DNA of 15,666 nucleotides from assembly GCA_905210385.1 (NCBI GenBank), contig CAJLWS010000016.1, positions 1 through 15,666 of the forward strand. The letters are read 5' to 3'. This stretch comes from an uncultured Eubacteriales bacterium (GTDB lineage Bacteria > Bacillota > Clostridia > Oscillospirales > Oscillospiraceae). Position numbers and translations under genes: made by a program. The notes beneath the pieces are model-generated. The model had not been told where the DNA came from, searched no databases, and was given only the letters and a program-made list of their open reading frames with translations. This document shows positions 7,039-13,706 of the stretch, piece by piece (positions within the stretch are counted from its first letter, which is position 1; each line of letters opens with the position of its first letter).

Positions 7039-7593
7039 TTATTCCAGCGCTCCACCGTCCTGAAAGGCATTGCCGACCCGTTCACCCAACACATGGTAGC
7101 CGTTGTGGGACGGTTCAAAGGCGATGGGCTTAAAGAGGCTGAAGTCAATTCCATCCGGACCCAGCACCGATTCATCCACGCTGACATTGACGATCTGACC
7201 GATGAGGTTGCCGCCCTCGCTGACCTTTAACAACCTGCACTCCAGAGCGACCGGAAGCTCGTTGATGAGCGGGGCGTCCACGAGCTCGCTCCTGGTGGTG
7301 TGGAATCCGGACTTCTCCACTTTGGCCGGTTCACGGTTACCAGAGACCATACCCACATAGTCAGCGGGTACTACGTGGTCGGCGTCGGCGAAGCTTACGG
7401 TGAAGGCCTTCCTGTCCAGGATGTTCTTGGTGGTGCGGTGTCCCTGGCTCAGGCAGAGGACTACTTGGTCTGCCCCATACAGACCGCCCCAAGCCGCGTT
7501 CATGGCGTCTGGAGTCCCATCCGGGTTATAGGTGCCAATGATGAGCACCGGAAGGGGGTAGAACCAGGGCTTGGATCCAAAGTTTTTACGCAT
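7039..7593 (-). CDS. Flavin reductase-like FMN-binding protein
   Basis: Flavin_Reduct-type split-barrel protein of 184 aa that likely binds FMN and moves electrons from NAD(P)H or a partner. The N-terminal PLPVLIIGTYNPDGTPDAMN strand pair, the QGHRTTKNI motif and the AFTVSFAD strand fit the family. The length is normal. The start is ATG at 7593, not the GTG at 7602, because AAAGGAG lies 8 nt before the ATG and overlaps the GTG region. It sits 68 bp after the aldo/keto reductase and 39 bp before the RibD_C-like gene, in a probable redox operon. The real electron acceptor cannot be told from the sequence. Confidence 0.9.
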   Translation of the reverse strand: MRKNFGSKPWFYPLPVLIIGTYNPDGTPDAMNAAWGGLYGADQVVLCLSQGHRTTKNILDRKAFTVSFADADHVVPADYVGMVSGNREPAKVEKSGFHTTRSELVDAPLINELPVALECRLLKVSEGGNLIGQIVNVSVDESVLGPDGIDFSLFKPIAFEPSHNGYHVLGERVGNAFQDGGALE

Positions 7594-7661
7594 TATGATC
7601 ACTCCTTTTGATTTCTTTTGCAGATGTGTGATGGAAGCCTTTCAGCAGGCCTGGGCCGCTG

Positions 7662-8507
7662 TCATATCTGTTCGTCCACGGGGGGAACCATCTCGGCATA
7701 CCCTTTCAATAGTTCAGGGGTACTTACATAGTAGCGCTTCTGCTTGTCCATGGCAGCGACCAGGGCCATCTCCTCATCGGTGAGGGCAAAGTCGAACAGG
7801 GCGAAATTGTCCCGAATATGGTCCGGATTTTTGGAGCCTGGAATGACGATGTTTCCGGCCTGAATGTGCCAGCGCAGGATGATTTGGGCGTTGGATTTGC
7901 CGTACTTTTGACCCAGCCGGGTGAACAGAGGCTCCTGGATCAGGGCCTTGTCCCCGTGGCCCAGGGGGTACCAGGCCTGGATAACCATGCCCTCTTTGCT
8001 GAGGAACTTCTTCAGCTCCTTTTCCTGGGAGTAGGGGTGGACCTCAGTCTGGAGGACGGCGGGCTTCACCTGGCAGACGTTCAGGATCTCCTGAATCTGA
8101 GCTTGGTTAAAATTGGAGAGGCCAATGGCCCTCACTTTACCTTCCTGGTACGCCTTCTCCATGAGCCGGTACCCGGCGAGGTAGTTGCCGGCAGGCTGGT
8201 GGATGAGCAGCAGGTCGATGTAATCGGTATCCAGCCGCGCAAGGGTCTTGTCTACTGCGTCGGATTGCTCATAGAAGCTGGGCCACAGCTTGGTCTCCAG
8301 GAAAATTTCCGCTCTGGGCAGGCCGGACTGCCGTATGGCCCTGCCCACCGCTTTCTCGTTGACATAGGCGTTGGCGGTGTCAATCAGCCGATAGCCGCAT
8401 TCCAAAGCGCTCATCACGGAGGCTTGGGCCTCGTCTGGGGTGAGCAGGAAGGTTCCAATGCCCGCCATAGGCATCTTCACGCCGTTGTTTAAAGCTGCGT
8501 ATTCCAT
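7662..8507 (-). CDS. Aldo/keto reductase (DkgA/AKR5-like)
   Basis: NADPH-dependent reductase of 281 aa, the usual length for 2,5-diketo-gluconate reductase-like AKRs. The catalytic residues are D43 and Y48 (LIDTANAYVNE), K73 (ETKLW) and H103 (LLLIHQP). The cofactor phosphate-binding motif IPGSKNPDHIRDN is near the C-terminus. The start ATG at 8507 follows AAAGGA. It begins 21 bp after the end of the truncated zinc-type alcohol dehydrogenase. It belongs to a different AKR subfamily from the one at 4500-5543, so the two are unlikely to be recent duplicates. Likely substrates are small aldehydes, ketones or keto-sugars; this is not specified by the sequence. Confidence 0.94.
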   Translation of the reverse strand: MEYAALNNGVKMPMAGIGTFLLTPDEAQASVMSALECGYRLIDTANAYVNEKAVGRAIRQSGLPRAEIFLETKLWPSFYEQSDAVDKTLARLDTDYIDLLLIHQPAGNYLAGYRLMEKAYQEGKVRAIGLSNFNQAQIQEILNVCQVKPAVLQTEVHPYSQEKELKKFLSKEGMVIQAWYPLGHGDKALIQEPLFTRLGQKYGKSNAQIILRWHIQAGNIVIPGSKNPDHIRDNFALFDFALTDEEMALVAAMDKQKRYYVSTPELLKGYAEMVPPVDEQI

Positions 8508-8528
8508 AACTCATGTTTCCTTTCTGTG

Positions 8529-8936
8529 TTAGTCATTGTATATGACCGGCTTGATCAGGCTCCGGTCGTGCTGGAGAAACAGGTTCATGGCCGCTGGGAT
8601 GCAGTCCATGCCGTGAAAGCGGTGGGTGATCAGTTTTTCCGGAGCCACCCGGCCGCAGGCGATGAGCTTAGCCATGCGGGACATCCACAGCCGCCCACCT
8701 CCGCAGCCAACCCCCTTGATGGTCTTATCCCCGTAGCCAAAGCCCCACACCGCGGGGTCGATCTCAAGAGGCTTGCCGCCGAAGTAGGCGCTCAGATTGA
8801 CCAGAGTGCCCCCCTTCTTTAGGATGGACAGGCCCTTGCTCAGCTCTCCTTCCCCGCCGCCGCACAGGACCACACCGTCTACCGGCCCACCGTTGTCCCG
8901 GACGATTCGCTGCAGGTAGTCCTCGTCATGGTAATG
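8529..8936 (-). pseudogene. Zinc-type (MDR) alcohol dehydrogenase, N-terminus deleted
   Basis: About 135 residues of the C-terminal half of a medium-chain dehydrogenase close to clostridial isopropanol dehydrogenases. The frame reads HYHDEDYLQRIVRDNGG, then VDGVVLCGGGE (end of the Rossmann fold), KKGGTLVNLSAYFGG, the KTIKGVGCGGGRLWMSRM stretch and the closing RSLIKPVIYND. A full protein is about 350 aa, so the zinc-binding and most of the NADP-binding part are missing. Upstream of 8936 the frame meets a stop at 8949-8951 and the DNA belongs to a different gene, an iron-type alcohol dehydrogenase. A GTG at 8873 could allow a fragment to be made, but it would lack the active site. The deletion is seen; loss of function is inferred. 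Confidence 0.85.
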
Positions 8937-9538
8937 TGGCTGAGAATATCAAAACTGCCGGATACCATCTGGGGTGCGGGGACGCTATAGGTGTAGGTGG
9001 GGTCCATCAGGGCAAACCTGGCATTGCACTTGGGGTAATCCCGTCCGGTCTTAATTCGCTTTTCCTCATGGGTGATTACCGCACCGCCGTTACACTCGCT
9101 CCCGGTACCAGCCACCGTGACGATGACGCCCAAGGGCAGGGGCTCAAAGTCAATGACGCCGGGCCGGGCCCAAAAGTTTTCCCAGAGATCTCCCTCGTAC
9201 CGGGCCGCCAGGGACACGGCTTTGCAGCAGTCCATCACGGACCCGCCGCCCACGGCGAGGATGATGTCGGCATGATGCTCTCTGGCCAGCTTGGCGCCTT
9301 CCTGGACCTTGGCATAGGTGGGATTGGCCATGATACCGGAGAACTCCACAATGGTTTTTCCAGCTCCCCGTAGGATGTCGGTCACTTCGTCGTAGATGCC
9401 GTTGCGCCAAATGGATCCGCCGCCGTAAGCCAGCAGGACAGTATCCCCATAGGGCTTGAGCAGGCAGGAAAGATATTCCTTCACGCAACCTTTGCCGAAA
9501 TAGACCTTGGTGGAATTTTCGAAGATAAAGTTGTTCAC
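8879..9538 (-). pseudogene. Iron-type alcohol dehydrogenase, C-terminus deleted
   Basis: N-terminal 202 residues of an Fe-dependent alcohol dehydrogenase (BdhA/YqhD-like, normally about 390 aa). They are followed by 17 out-of-frame residues and a TAG at 8879. Visible are FENSTKVYFGKG at the N-terminus, the cofactor loop GGGSVMDCCKA (97-107), TVAGTGSE (141-148) and the first two metal ligands D197 and H201 in SFDILSH. The two later metal-binding histidines and the whole second half are absent, so the product should be inactive. The start is GTG at 9538, with GGAAAGGG 9 nt upstream. Beyond about position 8936 the DNA continues into a zinc-type dehydrogenase in another frame, which points to a deletion between two neighbouring ADH genes. 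An assembly chimera is the main alternative. Confidence 0.87.
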
Positions 9539-9678
9539 AAGTACGCACCCTTTCCAGAAATTGCGTTTGGACGGGGTTCCCAAGCCGGTGACGCTCTGCC
9601 GGCTTGCCCCCAGAGCCAAGCCATGGCCCGGCCCGAGATGGTGCCGGTCTCGCCCATGTAGCTGATCATATTATAAGA

Positions 9679-9708
9679 GAATCGAGACTTCCGAAGAAGT
9701 CCCGATTC
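9679..9708 (-). terminator. Stable C(UUCG)G hairpin between lysR and the ADH remnant
   Basis: On the minus strand GAATCGGGACTTC and GAAGTCTCGATTC flank TTCG, a 13-bp stem with one mismatch and a C(UUCG)G tetraloop. It lies 42 bases after the lysR stop, and its tail is TCTTATAATATG, only moderately T-rich. A TATAAT at 9670-9675 lies just past it, so the repeat may instead be an operator or block over a promoter for the ADH gene. Apart from this and a 44-codon open stretch (9669-9535) that overlaps the ADH start, the interval 9539-9749 holds nothing clear. Confidence 0.55.
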
Positions 9709-9749
9709 GTTATGTACTATATACCCGGAAGTTAACAGCGGGAAAGATG

Positions 9750-10640
9750 TCAGCGGGAGACCCGTCGTACCGCCTCCAAAAAGCGGCGGACCACTGGGGA
9801 GGCATTCGGAGCGTGGAGCAGGCCGAAGGGGATGGTATAGCTCCAATCCACGGGGAGAACCTTCAAGAGAGGATGGACATACCGCCAGTTTTCAATGGCC
9901 ATGAGGACACAGTTATTGTTTTCGCACTGGTTGAAGACGGACACATCATAGAAATTGAAGTCCTCAATCTGTATCTGAGGGTGGTTTTTCCACAGGTCAT
10001 CCCGGAGAAGATCCACATAGTGGCTCCAGTCCCGGTGCATCAGCATCAGCTTTTCCCCATATAAATCGTCCAGCGTCAGCTTGTCCTTTTGTGCCAGACG
10101 GTGATGGACGGATACGGCACAGCAGATCGGTTCCCGGGAGAGTTCCAACCCCGCGCACTGACGCAAGCGCAGCATGGTCTCGTCAAAGATGCCGGCGACC
10201 ACATCGATGTTCCGGCCCAGGTTGCCCAGAATCTCCCTGGCGTTCTCCGGCGTGTTCTCAAAGGGGACCAGTTGAAACTTGATGTCAGGACAGAATCTCT
10301 GCACCTTGGGCCACAGATCTACCAGCACCTGGGCAGGAGTCATGGCAGAGGTGCCGATACGGATCACGTTGTCTGTCTCCTGTACGGCGTTGCGCGCACG
10401 GGTAACAGAGTCCTTGCAGTACTGGATGATATACCTGGCGTCCTGGAGAAGGGACTGGCCAGCTTTGGTCATCTGCAGTCCTCGATGGCTGCGGACAAAG
10501 AGCTGCAGCCCCAGACTCTCCTCCAGGAGATTGATCTGTTTGATGACGGCAGGGGGGGAGATGTACAACTTTTCCGCCGCCTTGTTGAAGCTGCCGGACT
10601 CTGCCACACAGAGGAAAGTTTCCAGCTGCGGGTTATACAC
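9750..10640 (-). CDS. LysR-family transcriptional regulator
   Basis: Regulator of 296 aa, typical LysR length. The N-terminal winged helix-turn-helix is clear (LETFLCVAESGSFNKAAEKL, then ISPPAVIKQINLLEESLG). It continues with the helical linker and a periplasmic-binding-protein-like effector domain from about residue 90 (VIRIGTSAMTPAQVLVDL onward). The start is GTG at 10640, giving VYNPQLETF as N-terminus, with AAGGAAAGGA upstream. It is transcribed in the same direction as the dehydrogenase and AKR genes instead of divergently. It is likely the local regulator of that redox cluster, though this is inference. The effector is unknown. Confidence 0.93.
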   Translation of the reverse strand: MYNPQLETFLCVAESGSFNKAAEKLYISPPAVIKQINLLEESLGLQLFVRSHRGLQMTKAGQSLLQDARYIIQYCKDSVTRARNAVQETDNVIRIGTSAMTPAQVLVDLWPKVQRFCPDIKFQLVPFENTPENAREILGNLGRNIDVVAGIFDETMLRLRQCAGLELSREPICCAVSVHHRLAQKDKLTLDDLYGEKLMLMHRDWSHYVDLLRDDLWKNHPQIQIEDFNFYDVSVFNQCENNNCVLMAIENWRYVHPLLKVLPVDWSYTIPFGLLHAPNASPVVRRFLEAVRRVSR

Positions 10641-10692
10641 AGGATCACCGTTCCTTTCCTTCCTCGGAGCACGGGGTGGTTCCCCGACTCAC

Positions 10693-10721
10693 ATTGTAGC
10701 GCGGGGAAAGAGAAAAGTCAA
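10693..10721 (-). promoter_or_regulatory. Promoter of the lysR gene
   Basis: Minus-strand TTGACT (10716-10721) and TACAAT (10693-10698) with a 17-bp spacer. A TTCCCC/GGGGAA pair (10680-10685 and 10703-10708) brackets the -10 box and could be an autoregulatory site, but the match is short. Confidence 0.65.
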
Positions 10722-10822
10722 AGAAATTGTGCCTACTTTCAAGAAAACAGTGGAAAGAAGGGACATATGGTGGAAGAAATGTGCATTGATGTGGGGCGGA
10801 AGGGAGCGCGCCCTGAGAGAGG

Positions 10823-10960
10823 ATGGTCCCGCCCGGTGGGGTGGAATACCCGCCGATTAGACTGCCGGAGGCTGAAGACCAGGTGGGAATATAGCGTTTG
10901 CGGGGCCGCCGGTTTTTCGGCAGCGCGGTCCCAGCTGCTGAAGAGGGGCGGGAATCCATG
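10823..10960 (+). pseudogene. Possible TnpV-like transposon protein remnant
   Basis: One frame from ATG 10823 reads MVPPGGVEYPPIRLPEAEDQ, then VGI, a TAG at 10892-10894, and RLRGRRFF. The spacing of YP-x-I-x-LPE ... G-I/K-(Y)-x-RLR-x-x-x-FF resembles the start of TnpV proteins carried by Firmicute transposons (YPNLTLPE...IGKYG...). The stop and the lack of the conserved C-terminal half would make it a dead fragment. The match is short, so confidence is low. The rest of 10722-10980 shows no convincing gene on either strand. Confidence 0.22.
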
Positions 10961-10983
10961 AGAGGCGGAAGAGGCGCGCACGG

Positions 10984-11383
10984 GTGTGCAAAGGGCAATG
11001 GAACTCAAAGAGGATGACAACAGGGGTGTTGGCATTGGAGATGCTGCTGGCAGTGATGGCGGGCTGCGTGGATCCTGCGGGGAATACGCAGCAGGCTGGA
11101 GGGCCAACCTAATCGGTGGTTGCACCTCTGCCCATTCAGACCAGGCCCCGGGGAACCGCTGGGCAGTGGGGAGATTCTCTGTGGGGAGAACATCTCCCCG
11201 TTAGACGAACGGCAGAAGGCGGTGATCGACACCCACAGGACTCGGGTCGATGAATGTCTGAGGAGGGACCCTTTTCCTGGCTTGCACGGCGTTCTGTTGG
11301 CGGCCACGAGGCATCCAGACCTGCTTCGCCGAAAAAGGGAATCAGGGGGTGCGATCTTCTGGCTGAAGGGCCCAGGATGTTAA
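10984..11383 (+). pseudogene. Decayed lipoprotein-like gene with a frameshift
   Basis: From GTG 10984 (or ATG 11014) the frame gives a lipoprotein-like signal sequence: basic residues (K3, K9, R10), a hydrophobic core and the lipobox AVMAGC, followed by VDPAGNTQQAGG. It stops at 11110-11112. The next frame is open from about 11107 to a TAA at 11381-11383 and has coding-like codon use (GENISPLDERQKAVIDTHRT, then RVDECLRRDPFPG). The two pieces together look like one small lipoprotein broken by a frameshift. GAAGAGG lies 9 nt before the GTG. No family is recognised. A sequencing or assembly error or a chance open frame are alternatives. Confidence 0.35.
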
Positions 11384-11410
11384 GAAACCCTGAAGATTCC
11401 CGGGGCTCTA

Positions 11411-11440
11411 TTGACAGGCAGGACGCTGATCCTGTATACT
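11411..11440 (+). promoter_or_regulatory. Sigma-A promoter upstream of the DUF368 gene
   Basis: A perfect TTGACA (11411-11416) and TATACT (11435-11440) with an 18-bp spacer. Transcription would begin near 11447, leaving a leader of about 190 nt before the TTG start at 11636. Confidence 0.8.
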
Positions 11441-11463
11441 AATCGGCGATAGCGGGAGCGGAG

Positions 11464-11631
11464 ATGGGAAGACCGGATAGAGGATGCGGCTGGCTCGGCG
11501 CGGCACCGGACGGATGGATCCCACAGCGTTTAGAAGGAAGACTTCTGGACAGGCAGGCGCAGCCTGAGTTTGTTTTCGGAGCTCAGGGGTGCCTGTTTCC
11601 CTTTTCCGGCTGGCCGCAAAGTAGGGGATGA
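11464..11631 (+). CDS. Possible 55-codon leader ORF
   Basis: ATG at 11464 is preceded by GGGAGCGGAG and opens a 55-codon frame ending with TGA at 11629-11631, five bases before the TTG start of the DUF368 gene. Such spacing could couple translation of the two. The predicted peptide (MGRPDRGCGW at the start) matches no family I know and has no signal or motif. The frame may be open by chance, so this is a candidate only. Confidence 0.3.
   Translation: MGRPDRGCGWLGAAPDGWIPQRLEGRLLDRQAQPEFVFGAQGCLFPFSGWPQSRG
11549..11596 (+). promoter_or_regulatory. Structured leader with alternative hairpins
   Basis: ACAGGCA (11549-11555) can pair with TGCCTGT (11590-11596), and inside it CCTGAG (11563-11568) with CTCAGG (11582-11587). 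The tail TTCCCTTTT follows, like a weak terminator. An alternative small stem CAGGC/GCCTG (11554-11558 with 11562-11566) uses the same bases, so the two folds exclude each other. This resembles an attenuator layout, but it has not been folded by computation. Confidence 0.4.
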
Positions 11632-11635
11632 TAGA

Positions 11636-12445
11636 TTGACGAACAAAGAAAAGCTGCTGACCGCCCTGAAAGGAATGGTCGTGGGCGGCACGATGCTGGT
11701 TCCGGGCGCCAGCGGCGGCTCCATGGCCATCATCCTGGGGGTATATGACCGCCTGGTGTCCTCTGTCAGCTCCTTCATGAAGCATAAGCGGGTCAGCTTC
11801 GTTTTCCTGACCTTGTTCGCGGTGGGCGGGCTGCTGGGCATGATCCTGTTTGCCAAGCCGCTGCTGACCTTGATCGAACGGTACCCCATGCCCATGCGAT
11901 ACTTTTTCCTGGGCGCGGTGGCGGGGGGCATCCCCCTCATTTTCCGGGAGGGCCAGGTGAAGCGCTTCTCCTGGCGACAGCCAGTGTATATCCTCATTGG
12001 GATCGTAGTAGTGGTGCTCATCGGACTGGTTCCTGTGGGAAAGGTGCAGTCGGAGATGGAGGCCGGCTTGCTCAGCTTTCTGCTTCTGGCGGTGGCGGGA
12101 TTTATCGCGGCAGTGGCTCTGGTGCTGCCAGGGATCAGCGTATCCTACCTGCTGTTGCTCATGGGGCTGTATGACGAGACGATGCGAGCCATCAGTACCC
12201 TCTATCTGCCCTTCCTGATTCCGCTCGGGCTGGGGTTGGTGGCGGGAATCGTGCCCACTACTAAGGTGCTGGAGCGGGCCATGAACGATCACCCTCAGCC
12301 CACTTATCTGATCATGCTGGGCTTCATGCTGGCCTCCCTGGCGGAACTGTTCCCTGGAGTTCCTGGCTGGCCGGAGGCCCTACTGTGCCTGCTCACTCTG
12401 GCGGCGGGGTTCGGGATCATCTGGGGCATTTCCCGAAAGTCATAA
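11636..12445 (+). CDS. popT: DUF368 family polyprenyl-phosphate translocase (PopT-type)
   Basis: Polytopic membrane protein of 269 aa with about eight hydrophobic segments. DUF368 proteins (PopT) were shown to return undecaprenyl phosphate across the membrane for reuse in cell wall synthesis. The two-fold internal repeat typical of the family is visible: VPGASGGSMAIILGVYDRL in the first half (22-40) and LPGISVSYLLLLMGLYDET in the second (164-182). The start is TTG at 11636, with AGGGGA at 11623-11628; the longer frame from 11570 would add 22 residues lacking family features. The rare TTG start and long leader suggest tight translational control. It is monocistronic, closed by a strong terminator. 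Confidence 0.9.
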   Translation: MTNKEKLLTALKGMVVGGTMLVPGASGGSMAIILGVYDRLVSSVSSFMKHKRVSFVFLTLFAVGGLLGMILFAKPLLTLIERYPMPMRYFFLGAVAGGIPLIFREGQVKRFSWRQPVYILIGIVVVVLIGLVPVGKVQSEMEAGLLSFLLLAVAGFIAAVALVLPGISVSYLLLLMGLYDETMRAISTLYLPFLIPLGLGLVAGIVPTTKVLERAMNDHPQPTYLIMLGFMLASLAELFPGVPGWPEALLCLLTLAAGFGIIWGISRKS

Positions 12446-12459
12446 GGAAAGAAAAGCGA

Positions 12460-12501
12460 AACACAGCGGATTGCGGTTCGACGCAGTCCGCTGTGTTTTT
12501 T
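12460..12501. terminator. Bidirectional terminator between popT and the C39-like gene
   Basis: AACACAGCGGA (12460-12470) pairs with TCCGCTGTGTT (12487-12497), extended inward by TGCG/CGCA, and six T's follow on the plus strand. On the minus strand the tail is TTCGCTTTTCTTT, so it can also serve the converging gene that stops at 12523. Confidence 0.92.
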
Positions 12502-12522
12502 CATCTGAAGCGAAGAGGGGAC

Positions 12523-13320
12523 TTAATCCAGTTCTACCAAGATTGCCCGCTGCCCCATGGATTCAAAACAGTCCCAAAGGACGTCTGGGTCGATGGAGTA
12601 TTCCCCGTAAATGGGGTCGGCAACCTGAAAGAGCCCGGCCTCCATGCCGGACAGCACCACGCAGTGGAGGTTGCTGTAGGGAACGTAAGTACTTCCGTCG
12701 GGCAAAGTCCAGGTGAAGGAGCTGGCGTAGGCGGGATCTGCATAGCCCAGCGTAACCCAGATGGCCAGGGGAACGCCGTCCAGAGCGTAATCCTCCAGTT
12801 CCTCTCGGCTCAGGCCGGTGACAGACACTACCTGGGCGTCTGACCCGGCGTCGGCAAGAAAGGCGTTGCCTGCCTGGATGATGGGCCCCTCGAAGCAGTA
12901 CCAGCCGCCGCTCTGGCTGGTGGCGTCCCCCACGTAGTACTCCTCCGGGGAGGGGCCCAACCGCTGCCCGCCCTGATAGGTGAACCCCTGGGTGGGAAGA
13001 TAGTTCTCATAGAGGTCCAAATGGTCCACAGGATAGCTGGCACTGTTCAGCAGCATGGCAAGGCTGGTCACCTCGCAGCCATTTGGCAGTTCTGGGCTCT
13101 GATAGATCAGCTCTACCGGATCGTAAGTATCGGAAGGGAGCTCGGAGAGATCGGTGAACTCCGGATCGGATAGGACAGGTTCCGTATGGGAGATGGACAG
13201 ATGCTTACCAGAGGCGGTCTGCCCAGCGCCAGAGGGGAAACAGCCGGAGAGAAGGCTGGAAACAGATAGGCATAACGCCAACCACAGGATCAGATATCGT
13301 TTGAAAGAATTGCGGCACAT
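12523..13320 (-). CDS. C39-like cysteine peptidase lipoprotein
   Basis: Surface-anchored protein of 265 aa. A basic start (KRYL), a hydrophobic stretch and the lipobox LLSGC give a lipid-modified cysteine at C27. After a linker of about 40 residues comes a papain-like C39_2-type domain: the catalytic cysteine C82 in LPNGCEVTSLAMLLN, the histidine H219 in SNLHCVVLSG and D235 in VADPIYG, all in the expected order. It acts outside the membrane. The target may be a peptide, a cell-wall-linked protein or another bond, since C39_2 members are poorly characterised. The start ATG at 13320 follows AAGGAAG by 7 nt. It is a single gene with no ABC transporter beside it, so it is unlikely to be a bacteriocin-processing C39 domain. 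Confidence 0.87.
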   Translation of the reverse strand: MCRNSFKRYLILWLALCLSVSSLLSGCFPSGAGQTASGKHLSISHTEPVLSDPEFTDLSELPSDTYDPVELIYQSPELPNGCEVTSLAMLLNSASYPVDHLDLYENYLPTQGFTYQGGQRLGPSPEEYYVGDATSQSGGWYCFEGPIIQAGNAFLADAGSDAQVVSVTGLSREELEDYALDGVPLAIWVTLGYADPAYASSFTWTLPDGSTYVPYSNLHCVVLSGMEAGLFQVADPIYGEYSIDPDVLWDCFESMGQRAILVELD

Positions 13321-13632
13321 AGAAATACTTCCTTATGTATTTGCGAGCGGCAGGTGACAGCGAGACGAGCGAATTGATTCATGATACAAATATATAGGAT
13401 GGGGCTGAACCAGTTCTGAAAGGAAAAGACAGTAGTTTGTTCAAAATCAGTATAGGCCAAGAAACTAAAAATGCAAAATACTCATGTTATATAAAAATGA
13501 ATGCGTTTAAGGCATGCCTAAAGGCGAAAGAAGGTGAAAAAATCGGGAAGCGGCAGGTAGGTGCGCTGCCGTTGCATGATGGGGATGCTCCGGAGCCGGA
13601 AAAGGGAAAAGCAAATTGGGGATAGACAGAAA
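13321..13632. other. Intergenic region without a gene
   Basis: An AT-richer stretch between the divergent C39-like and pit genes. It must hold the leftward promoter of the C39-like gene; weak boxes (minus-strand TTCAGC, 17 bp, TATCAT near 13382-13410) are the best seen. A small CGGCAG/CTGCCG stem (13551-13571) and a GCTCCGGAGC palindrome (13587-13596) are present. A 62-codon open frame from 13437 lacks a ribosome binding site and is not called. Confidence 0.5.
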
Positions 13633-13649
13633 TGTAAAGGTTGTGTAAA
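13633..13649 (+). promoter_or_regulatory. Upstream Pho-box-like direct repeat
   Basis: TGTAAA (13633-13638) and TGTAAA (13644-13649), exactly 11 bp apart start to start. On the other strand this is TTTACA-N5-TTTACA, which fits the Bacillus PhoP consensus TT(A/T/C)A(C/T)A with 5-bp spacing. It lies upstream of the pit promoter, where a PhoP dimer could bind. Confidence 0.55.
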
Positions 13650-13663
13650 ATGAAAGAAACCTG

Positions 13664-13692
13664 TGGAAATATGAGGCGTGATCCTTTATAAT
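13664..13692 (+). promoter_or_regulatory. Promoter of the pit operon
   Basis: TGGAAA (13664-13669, 4 of 6 bases of the -35 consensus) and a perfect TATAAT (13687-13692) with a 17-bp spacer. Transcription would start near 13699. The weak -35 suggests dependence on, or sensitivity to, a regulator. Confidence 0.65.
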
Positions 13693-13706
13693 AAACGTAA
13701 CGCATA

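Noticed and set aside
7818..8492. 224-codon plus-strand frame opposite the DkgA-like reductase
   Set aside because: Antisense shadow of a well-supported AKR gene.
8529..9538. A real bifunctional ADH-ADH fusion enzyme
   Set aside because: The two parts are in different frames with stops between them, and each lacks its active-site half.
10089..10961. 290-codon plus-strand frame over lysR and beyond
   Set aside because: Its first part is antisense to lysR; the tail has no motif or good start.
11183..11199. GGGGAG/CTCCCC hairpin
   Set aside because: No T-run, inside a coding-like stretch; not a convincing terminator.
11408..12292. 294-codon minus-strand frame opposite popT
   Set aside because: Histidine/glutamine-rich antisense shadow of a membrane protein gene.
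13437..13625. 62-codon plus-strand frame in the pit upstream region
   Set aside because: No ribosome binding site before TTG 13437 or ATG 13497 and no recognisable motif; more likely chance.
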